Source: CADEDV01 sp036374495 (lineage in GTDB: Bacteria; Bacteroidota; Bacteroidia; Chitinophagales; Chitinophagaceae). From it: a DNA stretch of 44,800 nt. Below the pieces are notes generated by a model. It made no database searches and was not told where the DNA came from. It saw nothing but the letters and a program-made list of their open reading frames with translations. Positions 31,625 to 38,555 of the stretch are shown here, in pieces; positions within the stretch are counted from its first letter, which is position 1; the number at the start of each line of letters is the position of its first letter. Both the position numbers and the translations under genes were made by a program. The stretch is from assembly GCA_965652975.1 (NCBI GenBank), contig CBFGYO010000010.1, positions 1 to 44,800 on the forward strand, given 5' to 3'.

Positions 31625-31894
31625 TTAATCTTCATCGTCTTCTTCATAATATGCATCTTCATTGCTCTTGTAGTGCTCTTCCCAGGCTTTCACCGCTTCG
31701 TCACTCAGGCATTCAATGATATCAGCCAACGAATCTTTTTTTAGCTTCCACTCAGTCTCCGTCGGATCATCAAACCGTTGAATAAACAGGCAATGATCCG
31801 ATTCCACCGCCACTTTAATCAAGGTGATTGGCGAATCGTCCTTTTCCTTTACCAGGTAGTAGCATCCGGTTTCCAGCAAATCATACGTAAACAT
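31625..31894 (-). CDS. Small acidic protein, unknown function
   Basis: 89 residues with no signal peptide. The first ~75 residues look folded (GCYYLVKEKDDSPITLIKVA, HCLFIQRFDDPTETEWKLKK, DIIECLSDEAVKAWEEHYKS) and the end is an acidic tail (EDAYYEEDDED). I do not recognise a family; it may be a conserved cytoplasmic protein of this lineage. It has its own strong terminator, which supports a real transcription unit. Confidence 0.65.
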   Translation of the reverse strand: MFTYDLLETGCYYLVKEKDDSPITLIKVAVESDHCLFIQRFDDPTETEWKLKKDSLADIIECLSDEAVKAWEEHYKSNEDAYYEEDDED

Positions 31895-32138
31895 ACATCC
31901 TCCCTTTTTTATAGTTTCTTTAATTCATTGATCGGGTCAATAAGCCAGTCTTTAATGGATAGTTCATCAACATTTAATGGGAACCTAGTAATGGTAAGAA
32001 TCGAATGGGTAAGTGTAGAATCCAAAATTAGGGGTTTGGAAAATACAGGGGTATAAATTTTTCTATAATATTATACGGGATAATTGATTTTAGATTAAAT
32101 TTATGAAAATCAATTAATTATGTATGTTGTTGGTACTT

Positions 32139-33197
32139 TTACTTGCAACTGGTAAGTGAGGGATATTCCGCAACAGCGGTTTTGGCTCTATCCGGAACGT
32201 TGATCTGTGATTTACTCTCATTAAATGCTTTTTCTACAAGTTCGCGGTTGCTATTGATGGTATAATCTTCAAACCTGGAACTTATGTCCGCGTTACCTGC
32301 CTGGTTCATATCCCAGGATTTAGTTGGCTTGCTACAATTGAAATCAAAGCTGTCAAACTTTACGATCTTGATCTGCTGAAAGCGATGAGTGCGGAAATGA
32401 ATAGCCTTATTACCGATGTCGTACACGATGCTCCATTTCGTGGCACTTCCCTGCGATACCGCAGAAAGGATATTGAAGGCATAGTCCACCGGTGCTACAT
32501 CTTTATTTTTCGTTTTATATTCCCGGATCATGGAGCATGCAGTTCCAAACCGCTCCAGTGAATTATTGCCGTAGGCAAATGAATTGTTGGCACCATTAGA
32601 CTGTCCATAACGTTTAGTCGATTCATCATAACTGGTATTGGTAAGCACGGGATCAGCAAGATCCTTACCGGTATGCACCACCATTTTGCCGTCCAGGAAT
32701 TCTATTGTCGCTACGCGTCCACCCGCATCTGCAACGAGGTAATGTAATGGTGTAGTACCAACGGAAGCGATCCGGATTTTTTTGTCGGTAGCGATAACTT
32801 CCTGGATGGAACTGCAATTGTCGAGCTGATACTGTATCCATTGCAGTACGCCAATCGCCGGCCGCGCATCTGCTTTAGGATATTTCGTTTCGTCGAGCCA
32901 CATCAGTTCCACTACCAATCCCTTTTCATTCATTCCGCCTGTAGGAAATTCTTTTCCATATTGATTGAATGTGATGCTCCCATATTGCGAAACCCAACTG
33001 ATGGTTTCACCATCTTCGGTCTTCATGGAAGTTTTGGAAACGCCGCGTGCATTTGTATTAATTCTTCCTGCATCGGTGATCCAATCATAGTTGCGACCAA
33101 AAACCATTTGACCATTTTGGTTGATAAAAAACGTGGTGCAGGCCGGCAGTTGATAACGGAATGTGGTAAGACATAAAAACAGTAGGAGGTAACGCAT
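32139..33197 (-). CDS. Linear amide C-N hydrolase (choloylglycine hydrolase-like Ntn enzyme)
   Basis: 352 residues. The signal peptide ends LPA, exposing Cys20 as the first mature residue (CTTFFINQNG), the N-terminal nucleophile typical of this family. Other active-site positions match: Arg35 and Asp38 in GRNYDW, Asn in VLTNTSYD, and Arg in LERFGTACSM. The family includes penicillin V acylases, bile-salt hydrolases and N-acyl-homoserine-lactone acylases; the substrate cannot be chosen from sequence. Expected in the periplasm. Single-gene unit, transcribed away from the small basic protein gene's terminator. Confidence 0.9.
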   Translation of the reverse strand: MRYLLLFLCLTTFRYQLPACTTFFINQNGQMVFGRNYDWITDAGRINTNARGVSKTSMKTEDGETISWVSQYGSITFNQYGKEFPTGGMNEKGLVVELMWLDETKYPKADARPAIGVLQWIQYQLDNCSSIQEVIATDKKIRIASVGTTPLHYLVADAGGRVATIEFLDGKMVVHTGKDLADPVLTNTSYDESTKRYGQSNGANNSFAYGNNSLERFGTACSMIREYKTKNKDVAPVDYAFNILSAVSQGSATKWSIVYDIGNKAIHFRTHRFQQIKIVKFDSFDFNCSKPTKSWDMNQAGNADISSRFEDYTINSNRELVEKAFNESKSQINVPDRAKTAVAEYPSLTSCK

Positions 33198-33251
33198 ATG
33201 TTCAGTATATGTAGTTGAACAATTTCTACAAGGAGAAGTATTCGTGATGTA

Positions 33252-33307
33252 AAAATAAAATCCCGTCCTTCACCAGCTCTTTTAAGATAAGCAGGGGATG
33301 GACGGGA
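33252..33307 (-). terminator. Candidate terminator of the 57-residue protein gene
   Basis: Arms TCCCGTCC (33261-33268) and GGACGGGA (33300-33307) form an 8-bp stem with a long 31-nt loop. On the minus strand it runs into TTTTATTTTT. It lies 17 bp past the stop of the small gene at 33325-33498. Confidence 0.55.
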
Positions 33308-33324
33308 GACTGCGCAGCGACAAA

Positions 33325-33498
33325 CTAGCTAAAGATGCAGGATCTCTTGCATTCTTTTTTCTTTTCCTGCTTTTCTGCTTTCTTTTCGATGGTTTGCTTG
33401 GTTTGTTTGTTGCTTTTACGGTTGGTAAAGCTGGCGAAGGCGATGGCCGTAAGACCAGCGATGAGCAAAATGACGATCAGCACTTTTTTCATATTCAT
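33325..33498 (-). CDS. Small basic membrane/secreted protein (57 aa)
   Basis: Begins MNMKKVLIVILLIAGLTAIA FASF, a clear signal or anchor segment, then a strongly basic tail rich in Lys, Gln and Glu (KQTKQTIEKKAEKQEKKKEC) ending CKRSCIFS with two cysteines. The ATG at 33498 or 33492 may start it. A stem-loop with T-rich tail follows. The composition resembles the other small secreted basic proteins in this window (41209-41409). No family recognised. Confidence 0.6.
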   Translation of the reverse strand: MNMKKVLIVILLIAGLTAIAFASFTNRKSNKQTKQTIEKKAEKQEKKKECKRSCIFS

Positions 33499-33688
33499 AC
33501 CGTATAATTTTAGTTATTAAAAGGTACGAAGATTTTCGGGAGGGTGGACTGGTTTTTCGATGAAAGGCAGAAAGTTTCGGAAGTCCATCTTAAAGATGAT
33601 GAGTACATGGGACGCGAAATGTGAATAGTAATGGAAAATTCTGTCGACTCGCCTCACCGAAGTTGTGCTTTTGTTTGTTGTGTTCGTC

Positions 33689-33751
33689 GTGGTTCGTCGT
33701 GTCCTTCATGATGCATAATATTTGTGGATCACGAAGGACATGACGAACCAC
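33689..33751. repeat. GTTCGTCGTG-type hairpin repeat (family B), copy 2
   Basis: 24-nt arms at 33689-33712 (GTGGTTCGTCGTGTCCTTCA then TGAT) and 33728-33751, complementary at 22 of 24 positions, enclose GCATAATATTTGTGG. Further partly complementary sequence extends outward (TTGTTGTG ... CACAACGAA). The TGATGCAT core and GGATCACG flank match the copy at 17608-17660. Confidence 0.75.
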
Positions 33752-33879
33752 ACCGCGCACAACGAAATGCCCGTGTGATAATTGTAGAAATCATGGGTAA
33801 GGGGCTGAAAGAAAACAGGATATGTTGAAATTCCGTTCAAAAAACACTCAATTTGCTTAAACAAATGCGCGACTTTTTA

Positions 33880-33914
33880 AGTGTATACACTAAAATTTGC
33901 TAAGTGTAAACACT
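33880..33914. promoter_or_regulatory. Two palindromic operator candidates before the XRE regulator
   Basis: AGTGTATACACT (33880-33891) is a perfect 12-bp palindrome, and AGTGTAAACACT (33903-33914) shares the AGTGTnnACACT pattern. Their centres are 23 bp apart, about two DNA turns, and the second ends 66 bp before the regulator's ATG. This fits autoregulatory binding by the XRE protein encoded next. Confidence 0.65.
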
Positions 33915-33980
33915 GAAAATTGTCATTTATAACAACCTTCATTCGAAATCCCTTACAGATATTTGGTTACCATTAAATTT

Positions 33981-34202
33981 ATGACTGACCCAAAATTCCT
34001 AGCCACAGTTGGCTCGATTATCAAAGAGTTGCGCCTCCGGAAAGGCATGACCCAGAACGAACTGGCTATTCAATGCAACTTTGAAAAAGCGAGTATGTCG
34101 CGGATCGAATCCGGCAAAACGAATATTACGTTATTAACCTTAAGAAAAATAAGCCGGGCACTGGAGGTCGAGATCAGGGAGTTTTTTCAGGCTTCAGAAT
34201 AA
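33981..34202 (+). CDS. XRE-family transcriptional regulator
   Basis: 73 residues from ATG 33981; the upstream TTG frame at 33963 adds six residues and is less likely. Nearly the whole protein is one lambda-repressor-like helix-turn-helix: IIKELRLRKGMTQNELAIQ, CNFEKASMSRIESGKTNIT, LLTLRKISRALEVEIREFF. Small single-domain XRE regulators often repress their own transcription as dimers. Two AGTGTnnACACT palindromes lie 66-100 bp upstream. No partner toxin or adjacent target gene is present: the region after it holds a repeat and a decayed second HTH gene. Confidence 0.88.
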   Translation: MTDPKFLATVGSIIKELRLRKGMTQNELAIQCNFEKASMSRIESGKTNITLLTLRKISRALEVEIREFFQASE

Positions 34203-34203
34203 G

Positions 34204-34282
34204 TTTCACGCAAAGAGGCAAAGGAGCAAAGTCGCAATGATTTTTCTTTGCGTCTTATTTACTTAGCGTCTTTACGCGAAAC
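34204..34282. repeat. GCAAAG/CTTTGCG-type inverted repeat (family C)
   Basis: Left arm GTTTCACGCAAAGAGGC (34204-34220) and right arm GCGTCTTTACGCGAAAC (34266-34282) are inverted with about three mismatches in 17. Inner sequence CAAAGTCGCAA / TTTGCG is also partly inverted. It begins 2 bp after the XRE stop codon. The right half resembles 19676-19717. Confidence 0.65.
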
Positions 34283-34430
34283 CATTTTTTAATGTTCGGT
34301 AATATTCTAGTAAATCTGCAGGCTGACAATCCAAAGCTTTACAAATTGCTTCCAATGTACTAAATCGAATTGCCTTGGCTTTCCCTGTTTTAAGGATGGA
34401 AAGATTCCCAAGTGTTGAGCAGGTTGCAAA
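34272..34430 (-). pseudogene. 5'-truncated XRE/HTH regulator remnant
   Basis: Read on the minus strand, the open frame gives FATCSTLGNLSILKTGKAKA then IRFSTLEAICKALDCQPADL and LEYYRTLKNGFA before a stop. This is the C-terminal half of an HTH domain of the small type whose signature is NLSxLKxGKxKxIRFSTLEAICKALDCQPGDLLEY. The first HTH helices and a start codon are missing; an in-frame stop lies at 34431-34433. The end is fused to a family C repeat. I infer a decayed regulator gene. Confidence 0.65.
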
Positions 34431-34446
34431 TCAGAGTATTAACTAG

Positions 34447-34472
34447 AAAGCGTTCATAGGATTGAACGCTTT
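34447..34472. terminator. Hairpin, possible terminator
   Basis: Perfect 10-bp stem AAAGCGTTCA / TGAACGCTTT with 6-nt loop TAGGAT; only a short T run follows on the plus strand. It lies upstream of the HTH remnant and downstream of the LprI-like gene. Confidence 0.45.
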
Positions 34473-34524
34473 ATATGATTTTGAGAGTGAGATTTGTGGC
34501 TAATCAAAAGAGACTGGTGTTGTC

Positions 34525-34923
34525 TCAATTTTTAATGTTTACTGACCCAGAACAAACATCTCCTTCTTCTGTTTTTTCAAGCCACATGTTTAGTTTTTTT
34601 GTTCGATCAGTTGTCAACTCGGTCTTATAAAGAATCCAACACATTGGTTGTACACTTCCATAATATCCTTTTTTTCTGTCGGGATATTTTGCCAGCATTT
34701 CCGCGTCACGAAATTGAATCCAAAGTCGCTGGGCCTTTTTAAAATTTCTGATAAATGCTGTGTCTTGGCTATATTCTTTTAATATATTTTGATAAACAGA
34801 ATTTAGTTCTTTGTCAGCCTTTTCATAGTCTTTTGTCGCATTCTCATTCAGTTCAATTTGAGTCTGACCCGAACAAATTGTCGTTACTAAGCAAAGATTA
34901 AATATGATGAAAACTCGTATCAT
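34525..34923 (-). CDS. LprI/DUF1311-like secreted protein
   Basis: 132 residues from ATG 34923, which starts a good signal peptide (MIRVFIIFNLCLVTTICSGQ). The pattern YEKADKELNSVYQNILKEY, IRNFKKAQRLWIQFRDAEML, PMCWILYKTELTTDRTKKL is the lysozyme-inhibitor LprI / DUF1311 family: small helical periplasmic proteins with a conserved WxxFRDAE segment and a Cys pair. In Mycobacterium the family member inhibits lysozyme; activity here is not shown. Either Cys of the signal region or QTQ at 20 marks the mature end. Confidence 0.85.
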   Translation of the reverse strand: MIRVFIIFNLCLVTTICSGQTQIELNENATKDYEKADKELNSVYQNILKEYSQDTAFIRNFKKAQRLWIQFRDAEMLAKYPDRKKGYYGSVQPMCWILYKTELTTDRTKKLNMWLEKTEEGDVCSGSVNIKN

Positions 34924-34989
34924 GATGGATATGTATTTATACATTTAAGATCGACAAAACAAACCAAACTCACTTACGACTAAATAAAA

Positions 34990-35055
34990 AGTGGTACATC
35001 GAACAATCAATTGACAATGTACCACTAGGTGACCCCGCCCCGATGCAAATCGGGG
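34990..35055. repeat. Two hairpins downstream of tRNA-Lys
   Basis: First hairpin: AGTGGTACAT (34990-34999) with ATGTACCACT (35017-35026). Second: CCCCGAT-GCAA-ATCGGGG (35038-35055), 7-bp stem with a tetraloop. GTGACCCCGC occurs at 35030-35039 and again at 35064-35073, where it is the 3' end of tRNA-Lys. No T tract follows either hairpin. Confidence 0.5.
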
Positions 35056-35064
35056 GAGTTACTG

Positions 35065-35137
35065 TGACCCCGCAGGGACTCGAACCCTGGACCTACTGAT
35101 TAAGAGTCAGTAGCTCTACCAACTGAGCTACGGAGTC
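35065..35137 (-). tRNA. tRNA-Lys (anticodon CUU)
   Basis: 73 nt. Acceptor GACTCCG pairs with CGGGGTC (one G-T), discriminator A, no encoded CCA. D arm has AGCTCAGTTGGTAGAGCT; the anticodon stem CTGA / TCAG holds loop CTCTTAA with anticodon CTT; T loop is GGTTCGAGTC. Confidence 0.95.
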
Positions 35138-35171
35138 AAATACCACCTGAATAAGGGACGACAAATATAAT

Positions 35172-36392
35172 TCAAACCTGAGAAGCAATGCTTTTACGTT
35201 CCCTTAATATCCTAAAAAAGCAAAAAGAAGCGACAAGCGCAAGCCCACCTACCATCCACCACAAACTACGAAAACCTGAATGGTCTGCAATCTGTGCGCC
35301 CAGCATGGGTCCCAGGCATTGTGCCGCCGACCAGGCCATCGTATACAGTGCAGCATACTCACCCCTGTTAGATGGTTGAGTGCGACTGATCCAGTATGTA
35401 TTCATAAATGGCATGGAAAAAATTTCACCGAAAGTCACTACCAGTATCATGCAAAATGCCAGTAGTGCGCCCATCCCCGGCAGGTTAAGCATTAGGAATG
35501 AAATACCAACCAGCGCCACACCAACAGTTATCAATAAACCATTCTTGCCTTTACTCTCCATTTTATATACCAACACCATTTCAACTAAAGCGATGATAAT
35601 TCCGTTGATGGACATCACGAGACCGATATATGATTCGGAAAAATGAAGTTCCTTTCGGAAGTACACCGGCAGGTTAGTAAAAATTTGAAAAAAGCAGGCC
35701 GCAAATAACATCGTTACGACAATAAATACCAGGTATACGTTATCACGGTATGCTGATATTTGCGGCTTGCCTGCAATCACTTTATGATGCGCAGGTTTAT
35801 AATCGACCGGCTTTAAGAATAGCCACATTACCAGCGCAGCGCCAATGTTTGTAAAACCATCCACCCAAAACAATAATTCATAGTTGTAGTCTGCAATAAG
35901 ACCACCCATTGCTACACCTAAGGCCCAACCGATATTAATGGCAAGCCTGTTCAACGCATATGATCTGGTACGGTTCTCTTCCTTGCTGTAAAATGCGATG
36001 GCCGTTGAATTGGCAGGGCGAAATGCTTCGTTTACAAAACTCACAGCAAAAGTGAAAATACAGATCAGTGAATAGGATTTCATTTGACCCAGTACTATAA
36101 ATAAAATACCACCACCTAACAACGTAATGAGTTGTACTGGATAGAATCCAAATTTGTCCGTCATGCGACCACCGAGCCAGGCACCACTGAACGCACCGGC
36201 ACCAAATAATCCAAAAACAAAACCCGCCTGTGAAATGCTATAACCCATTTCCGGGCTCGTGAGGTAGAGCGTCATAAATGGAACGACCATCGTTCCACTC
36301 CGGTTGATGAGCATGACGAACGACAATAACCAGGTAGACCTGGATAGTCCTGAATAAGCATTGCGGTATGTTCTCGCTGTGGCCGATAGCAT
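35172..36392 (-). CDS. MFS transporter
   Basis: 406 residues from ATG 36392 (MLSATARTYRNAYSGLSRST). The longer frame to 36527 adds a 45-residue polar leader that runs into the divergent gene's start and is unlikely. Twelve hydrophobic segments are present. The motif A-like loop between TM2 and TM3 reads GAWLGGRMTDKFGFYPV, and the region EAFRPANSTAIAFY then NRTRSYALNRLAINIGWALG is typical of MdtH-like MFS drug efflux permeases. Location: inner membrane, proton-coupled export of small molecules, substrate unknown. Divergent from a cytochrome c lipoprotein gene with a 123-bp shared upstream region. Confidence 0.9.
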   Translation of the reverse strand: MLSATARTYRNAYSGLSRSTWLLSFVMLINRSGTMVVPFMTLYLTSPEMGYSISQAGFVFGLFGAGAFSGAWLGGRMTDKFGFYPVQLITLLGGGILFIVLGQMKSYSLICIFTFAVSFVNEAFRPANSTAIAFYSKEENRTRSYALNRLAINIGWALGVAMGGLIADYNYELLFWVDGFTNIGAALVMWLFLKPVDYKPAHHKVIAGKPQISAYRDNVYLVFIVVTMLFAACFFQIFTNLPVYFRKELHFSESYIGLVMSINGIIIALVEMVLVYKMESKGKNGLLITVGVALVGISFLMLNLPGMGALLAFCMILVVTFGEIFSMPFMNTYWISRTQPSNRGEYAALYTMAWSAAQCLGPMLGAQIADHSGFRSLWWMVGGLALVASFCFFRILRERKSIASQV

Positions 36393-36515
36393 AGAACCTG
36401 CAAATTTACCATAATGATGGCGATGCTCCCTGCCCGAAAGCGGGTAGTGGCTATTTTTTTTAACGGCACCACTTTTAAGTATTTTTCTATTATATTCAGG
36501 CATTAAAACAACCGC

Positions 36516-36866
36516 ATGAAGAAACAATTGCTGATCGTAACCGTATCAACTGCGATACTGATTTTCTCAAATTGCACCGCTACCAAAAAGACTACCGCAC
36601 CCGCCGTAGCGAAGTCAACCTACGAGACAAATATCCAAACACTGGTAATGAATAATTGCTCGCCCTGTCATATCCCGGCAAAGGGGGGTAACAAAAAAGC
36701 TTATGACAACTACGCCAATATGAAGTCGGATATTGATGAAATTATCCGCAGGATAGAACTGAACCCTGGCGAAAAAGGTTTTATGCCCTTCAAACATCCA
36801 AAACTCAGCGATAGCACCATTGCCGTATTCAAACAGTGGAAGGCGGATGGCACATTAGAGAAATAA
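36516..36866 (+). CDS. Cytochrome c-like lipoprotein
   Basis: 116 residues. Lipoprotein signal MKKQLLIVTVSTAILIFSNC with lipidated Cys20, then a Thr/Ala linker. A small c-type haem domain has one CxxCH site (NNCSPCHIPAKGGNKKAYDN) and a likely distal Met ligand in GEKGFMPFKHPKLS. Residues YANMKSDIDEIIRRIELNPG and STIAVFKQWKADGTLEK complete a single-haem fold of about 80 residues. It should be anchored in the periplasm or at the outer membrane and carry electrons, or act as a surface haem protein; the partner is unknown. A complete family A palindrome lies 42 bp downstream. Confidence 0.87.
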   Translation: MKKQLLIVTVSTAILIFSNCTATKKTTAPAVAKSTYETNIQTLVMNNCSPCHIPAKGGNKKAYDNYANMKSDIDEIIRRIELNPGEKGFMPFKHPKLSDSTIAVFKQWKADGTLEK

Positions 36867-36907
36867 GGCGATTATAACTAAGGCTGCCAGGAGCAGGTTT
36901 AGGGATA

Positions 36908-36998
36908 GATAAAAGTTAAAAGATAAAAGATAAAAGTTGGTCCAGGTCGGGAACTCCAATCTGGATCAACTTTTATCTTTTATCTTTTCACTTTTATC
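36908..36998. repeat. Complete family A palindromic element, copy 2
   Basis: 31-nt arms at 36908-36938 and 36968-36998 are complementary at 30 of 31 positions (left arm begins GATAAAAGTTAAAAGATAAA). The 29-nt centre has an inner TCCAG / CTGGA stem and the shared core CCAGGTCGGG..ACTC. Confidence 0.88.
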
Positions 36999-37057
36999 TT
37001 TCCTGCGTAACAAGGAAAACCAGTATTTGAAAGGGACATTCGTCAAAAAGAAATAAC

Positions 37058-37065
37058 TAGCTTTG
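37058..37065 (+). promoter_or_regulatory. Candidate -7 box of the CBS protein gene
   Basis: TAGCTTTG fits TAnnTTTG and lies 41 bp before the CBS gene start. The -33 region is not obvious. Confidence 0.5.
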
Positions 37066-37106
37066 CACTGGAATTTTTCGAACTTCTCGTTCTCAAAAAA
37101 GTAGCT

Positions 37107-37562
37107 ATGATCAACGTTAGAGAAATACTGGATAAAAAAACGCCACCAGCCAATTTCATTGAGTCGGGTTCACGCATTATTGAAGCACTTAAAAAGCTGG
37201 ATTCTGTAAACCTGAGTTACCTCGTTGTTAAAGATGGCCAATCATTCAGGGGCATCTTTTGTGAGCGGGATTATTGTCGCAATGTGGTTCTCAAAGGTCG
37301 TTCGAGCCATGAAAATACGGTAGATGAAGTAATGACCGTAGAACTACCCGTGGTACAATTATCTGATACGGCTGAACATTGCATGAACACGATGACCCAG
37401 CATAAAACCCGATACCTGCTCGCATTCGACGGCAACGAATTTCGCGGCGTAATTACCATTCATGACTTGCTTCGTGAAGTAATTGCCAGTAAACAGGCCG
37501 TATTTGATCACCTGGTTGCCGGGCAACTTATCGATCATGATGAAGGAGGAAAAGTGTATTAA
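37107..37562 (+). CDS. Tandem CBS-domain protein
   Basis: 151 residues forming one Bateman module. CBS1 spans ~8-65 (RIIEALKKLDSVNLSYLVVK, RGIFCERDYCRNVVLKG) and CBS2 ~72-130 (VDEVMTVELPVVQLSDTAEH, CMNTMTQHKTRYLLAF, RGVITIHDLLREVI). Stand-alone CBS pairs bind adenosine nucleotides and act as energy sensors or regulators of other enzymes. No fused catalytic domain. Cytoplasmic. Its stop codon overlaps the end of the convergent membrane-protein gene by 4 bp. Confidence 0.92.
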   Translation: MINVREILDKKTPPANFIESGSRIIEALKKLDSVNLSYLVVKDGQSFRGIFCERDYCRNVVLKGRSSHENTVDEVMTVELPVVQLSDTAEHCMNTMTQHKTRYLLAFDGNEFRGVITIHDLLREVIASKQAVFDHLVAGQLIDHDEGGKVY

Positions 37563-38047
37563 GCTTTTGCTGGTCGCGGATAATATTTTTTAGTGATGAG
37601 TGCGATCGGCAGCCCGATAAACAACATTAAAATCACCATAGCCTCGATGGCATTTCTTAATACAAATGGTGATGGTTTTAAAGTACTGAATACGGGAATA
37701 ATAAATCGCGTGGTCACCACCCAGGCAAATATGCCGTATAGCAAACCTGTTACAACAATATTTTTTGATATTAAGGGCCAGCGAAGGTAGAGAAACACAA
37801 AAAATGCGGCCAGTCCGAATGCTATCAGGTAGTGAAAAAATAAGCCCCAGGCACTCATCGCCATTCCCCCACTGTAGGCGTCCTTTCCAAATACTGCACT
37901 CGCAATATATTGCAATACCCTGTCGGGCACGACTCCTCTTTTAAGATAAGCTTGGGTACAGGCAGCAATGATATCAAGTGTGCCGGCTACCAGTCCGGCA
38001 ACCAAGATCACCTTCAGGGGATTTGGTGATGTAGATGTGGATTTCAT
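37559..38047 (-). CDS. Four-TM membrane protein, unknown (possibly YagU/DUF1440-like)
   Basis: 162 residues with four hydrophobic helices (about 12-32, 65-88, 93-115, 128-152). Conserved-looking features are LVAGTLDIIAACTQAYLKRG near the start, YIASAVFGKDAY and FFHYLIAFGLAAFFVFLY. The Gly-Thr-Xaa-Asp-Xaa-Xaa-Ala opening recalls YagU/DUF1440 inner-membrane proteins, but I am not certain. No function can be given. It overlaps the CBS gene end by 4 bp, convergently. Confidence 0.75.
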   Translation of the reverse strand: MKSTSTSPNPLKVILVAGLVAGTLDIIAACTQAYLKRGVVPDRVLQYIASAVFGKDAYSGGMAMSAWGLFFHYLIAFGLAAFFVFLYLRWPLISKNIVVTGLLYGIFAWVVTTRFIIPVFSTLKPSPFVLRNAIEAMVILMLFIGLPIALITKKYYPRPAKA

Positions 38048-38155
38048 CAGTTAGTTTTCCTGCAGACAAACAGGGGCTGTGATTTGTTGCTTGCTAAGGG
38101 TTTTTTTTTAATATGTCTTTTCTCTTTCACAGTCACCTTGAATTAGAAAAGTGGT

Positions 38156-38536
38156 TTATAAGATTTGCGGACGAACAACTCTTTTCATTGGCTGTCTGGA
38201 AGGTAATTGAGAACTTGCTGGTGCTGTAAATGTTTGGGATTGCTGTTGTTGTTTTGACACTACCTTCATCGGTTGTCGGGATGGTAATTGTGAAGATGAT
38301 GGCCGGGATATCGTGCTAGATTGTAAAGTAGTTTGTGGGCCTGATTGCGCAGGGCTGGTACCTGCCTGTTGAGGGGGCTGTGTCATTTCTGCCCGTACAG
38401 CCTTTTTCGCTTCTGTGTGTGCATGCATCGTAGCAGTTGTTTGTTGGCTCGACGCTTTGCGTTCCTGCGCATTTGTAGCAAAGGAGAGGGAGAGGAGCAG
38501 CATCACTATGCTACAGCAATTTAGAATTGACTTCAT
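38156..38536 (-). CDS. Small secreted Gln/Ser/Pro-rich protein with short repeats
   Basis: 126 residues from ATG 38536, which gives the signal peptide MKSILNCCSIVMLLLSLSFA then TNAQ. The mature part is low-complexity, rich in Gln, Ser, Pro and Thr, and has two copies of SSQLPSRQPMK(V/R)V about 33 residues apart. Its signal region resembles that of the 66-residue protein at 41209-41409 (MKVLVNIGCIVIMLLSFSSI). Both follow a fibre-like protein gene by about 20 bp, so I take them as partners in a duplicated module. No family known. Confidence 0.65.
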   Translation of the reverse strand: MKSILNCCSIVMLLLSLSFATNAQERKASSQQTTATMHAHTEAKKAVRAEMTQPPQQAGTSPAQSGPQTTLQSSTISRPSSSQLPSRQPMKVVSKQQQQSQTFTAPASSQLPSRQPMKRVVRPQIL

Positions 38537-38555
38537 ATTAATCACTTCAGGCTAT

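Noticed and set aside
33298..33520. Plus-strand frames of 61-69 codons rich in Phe/Leu
   Set aside because: They are the antisense of the 57-aa minus-strand gene at 33325-33498, which has a proper signal segment and start.
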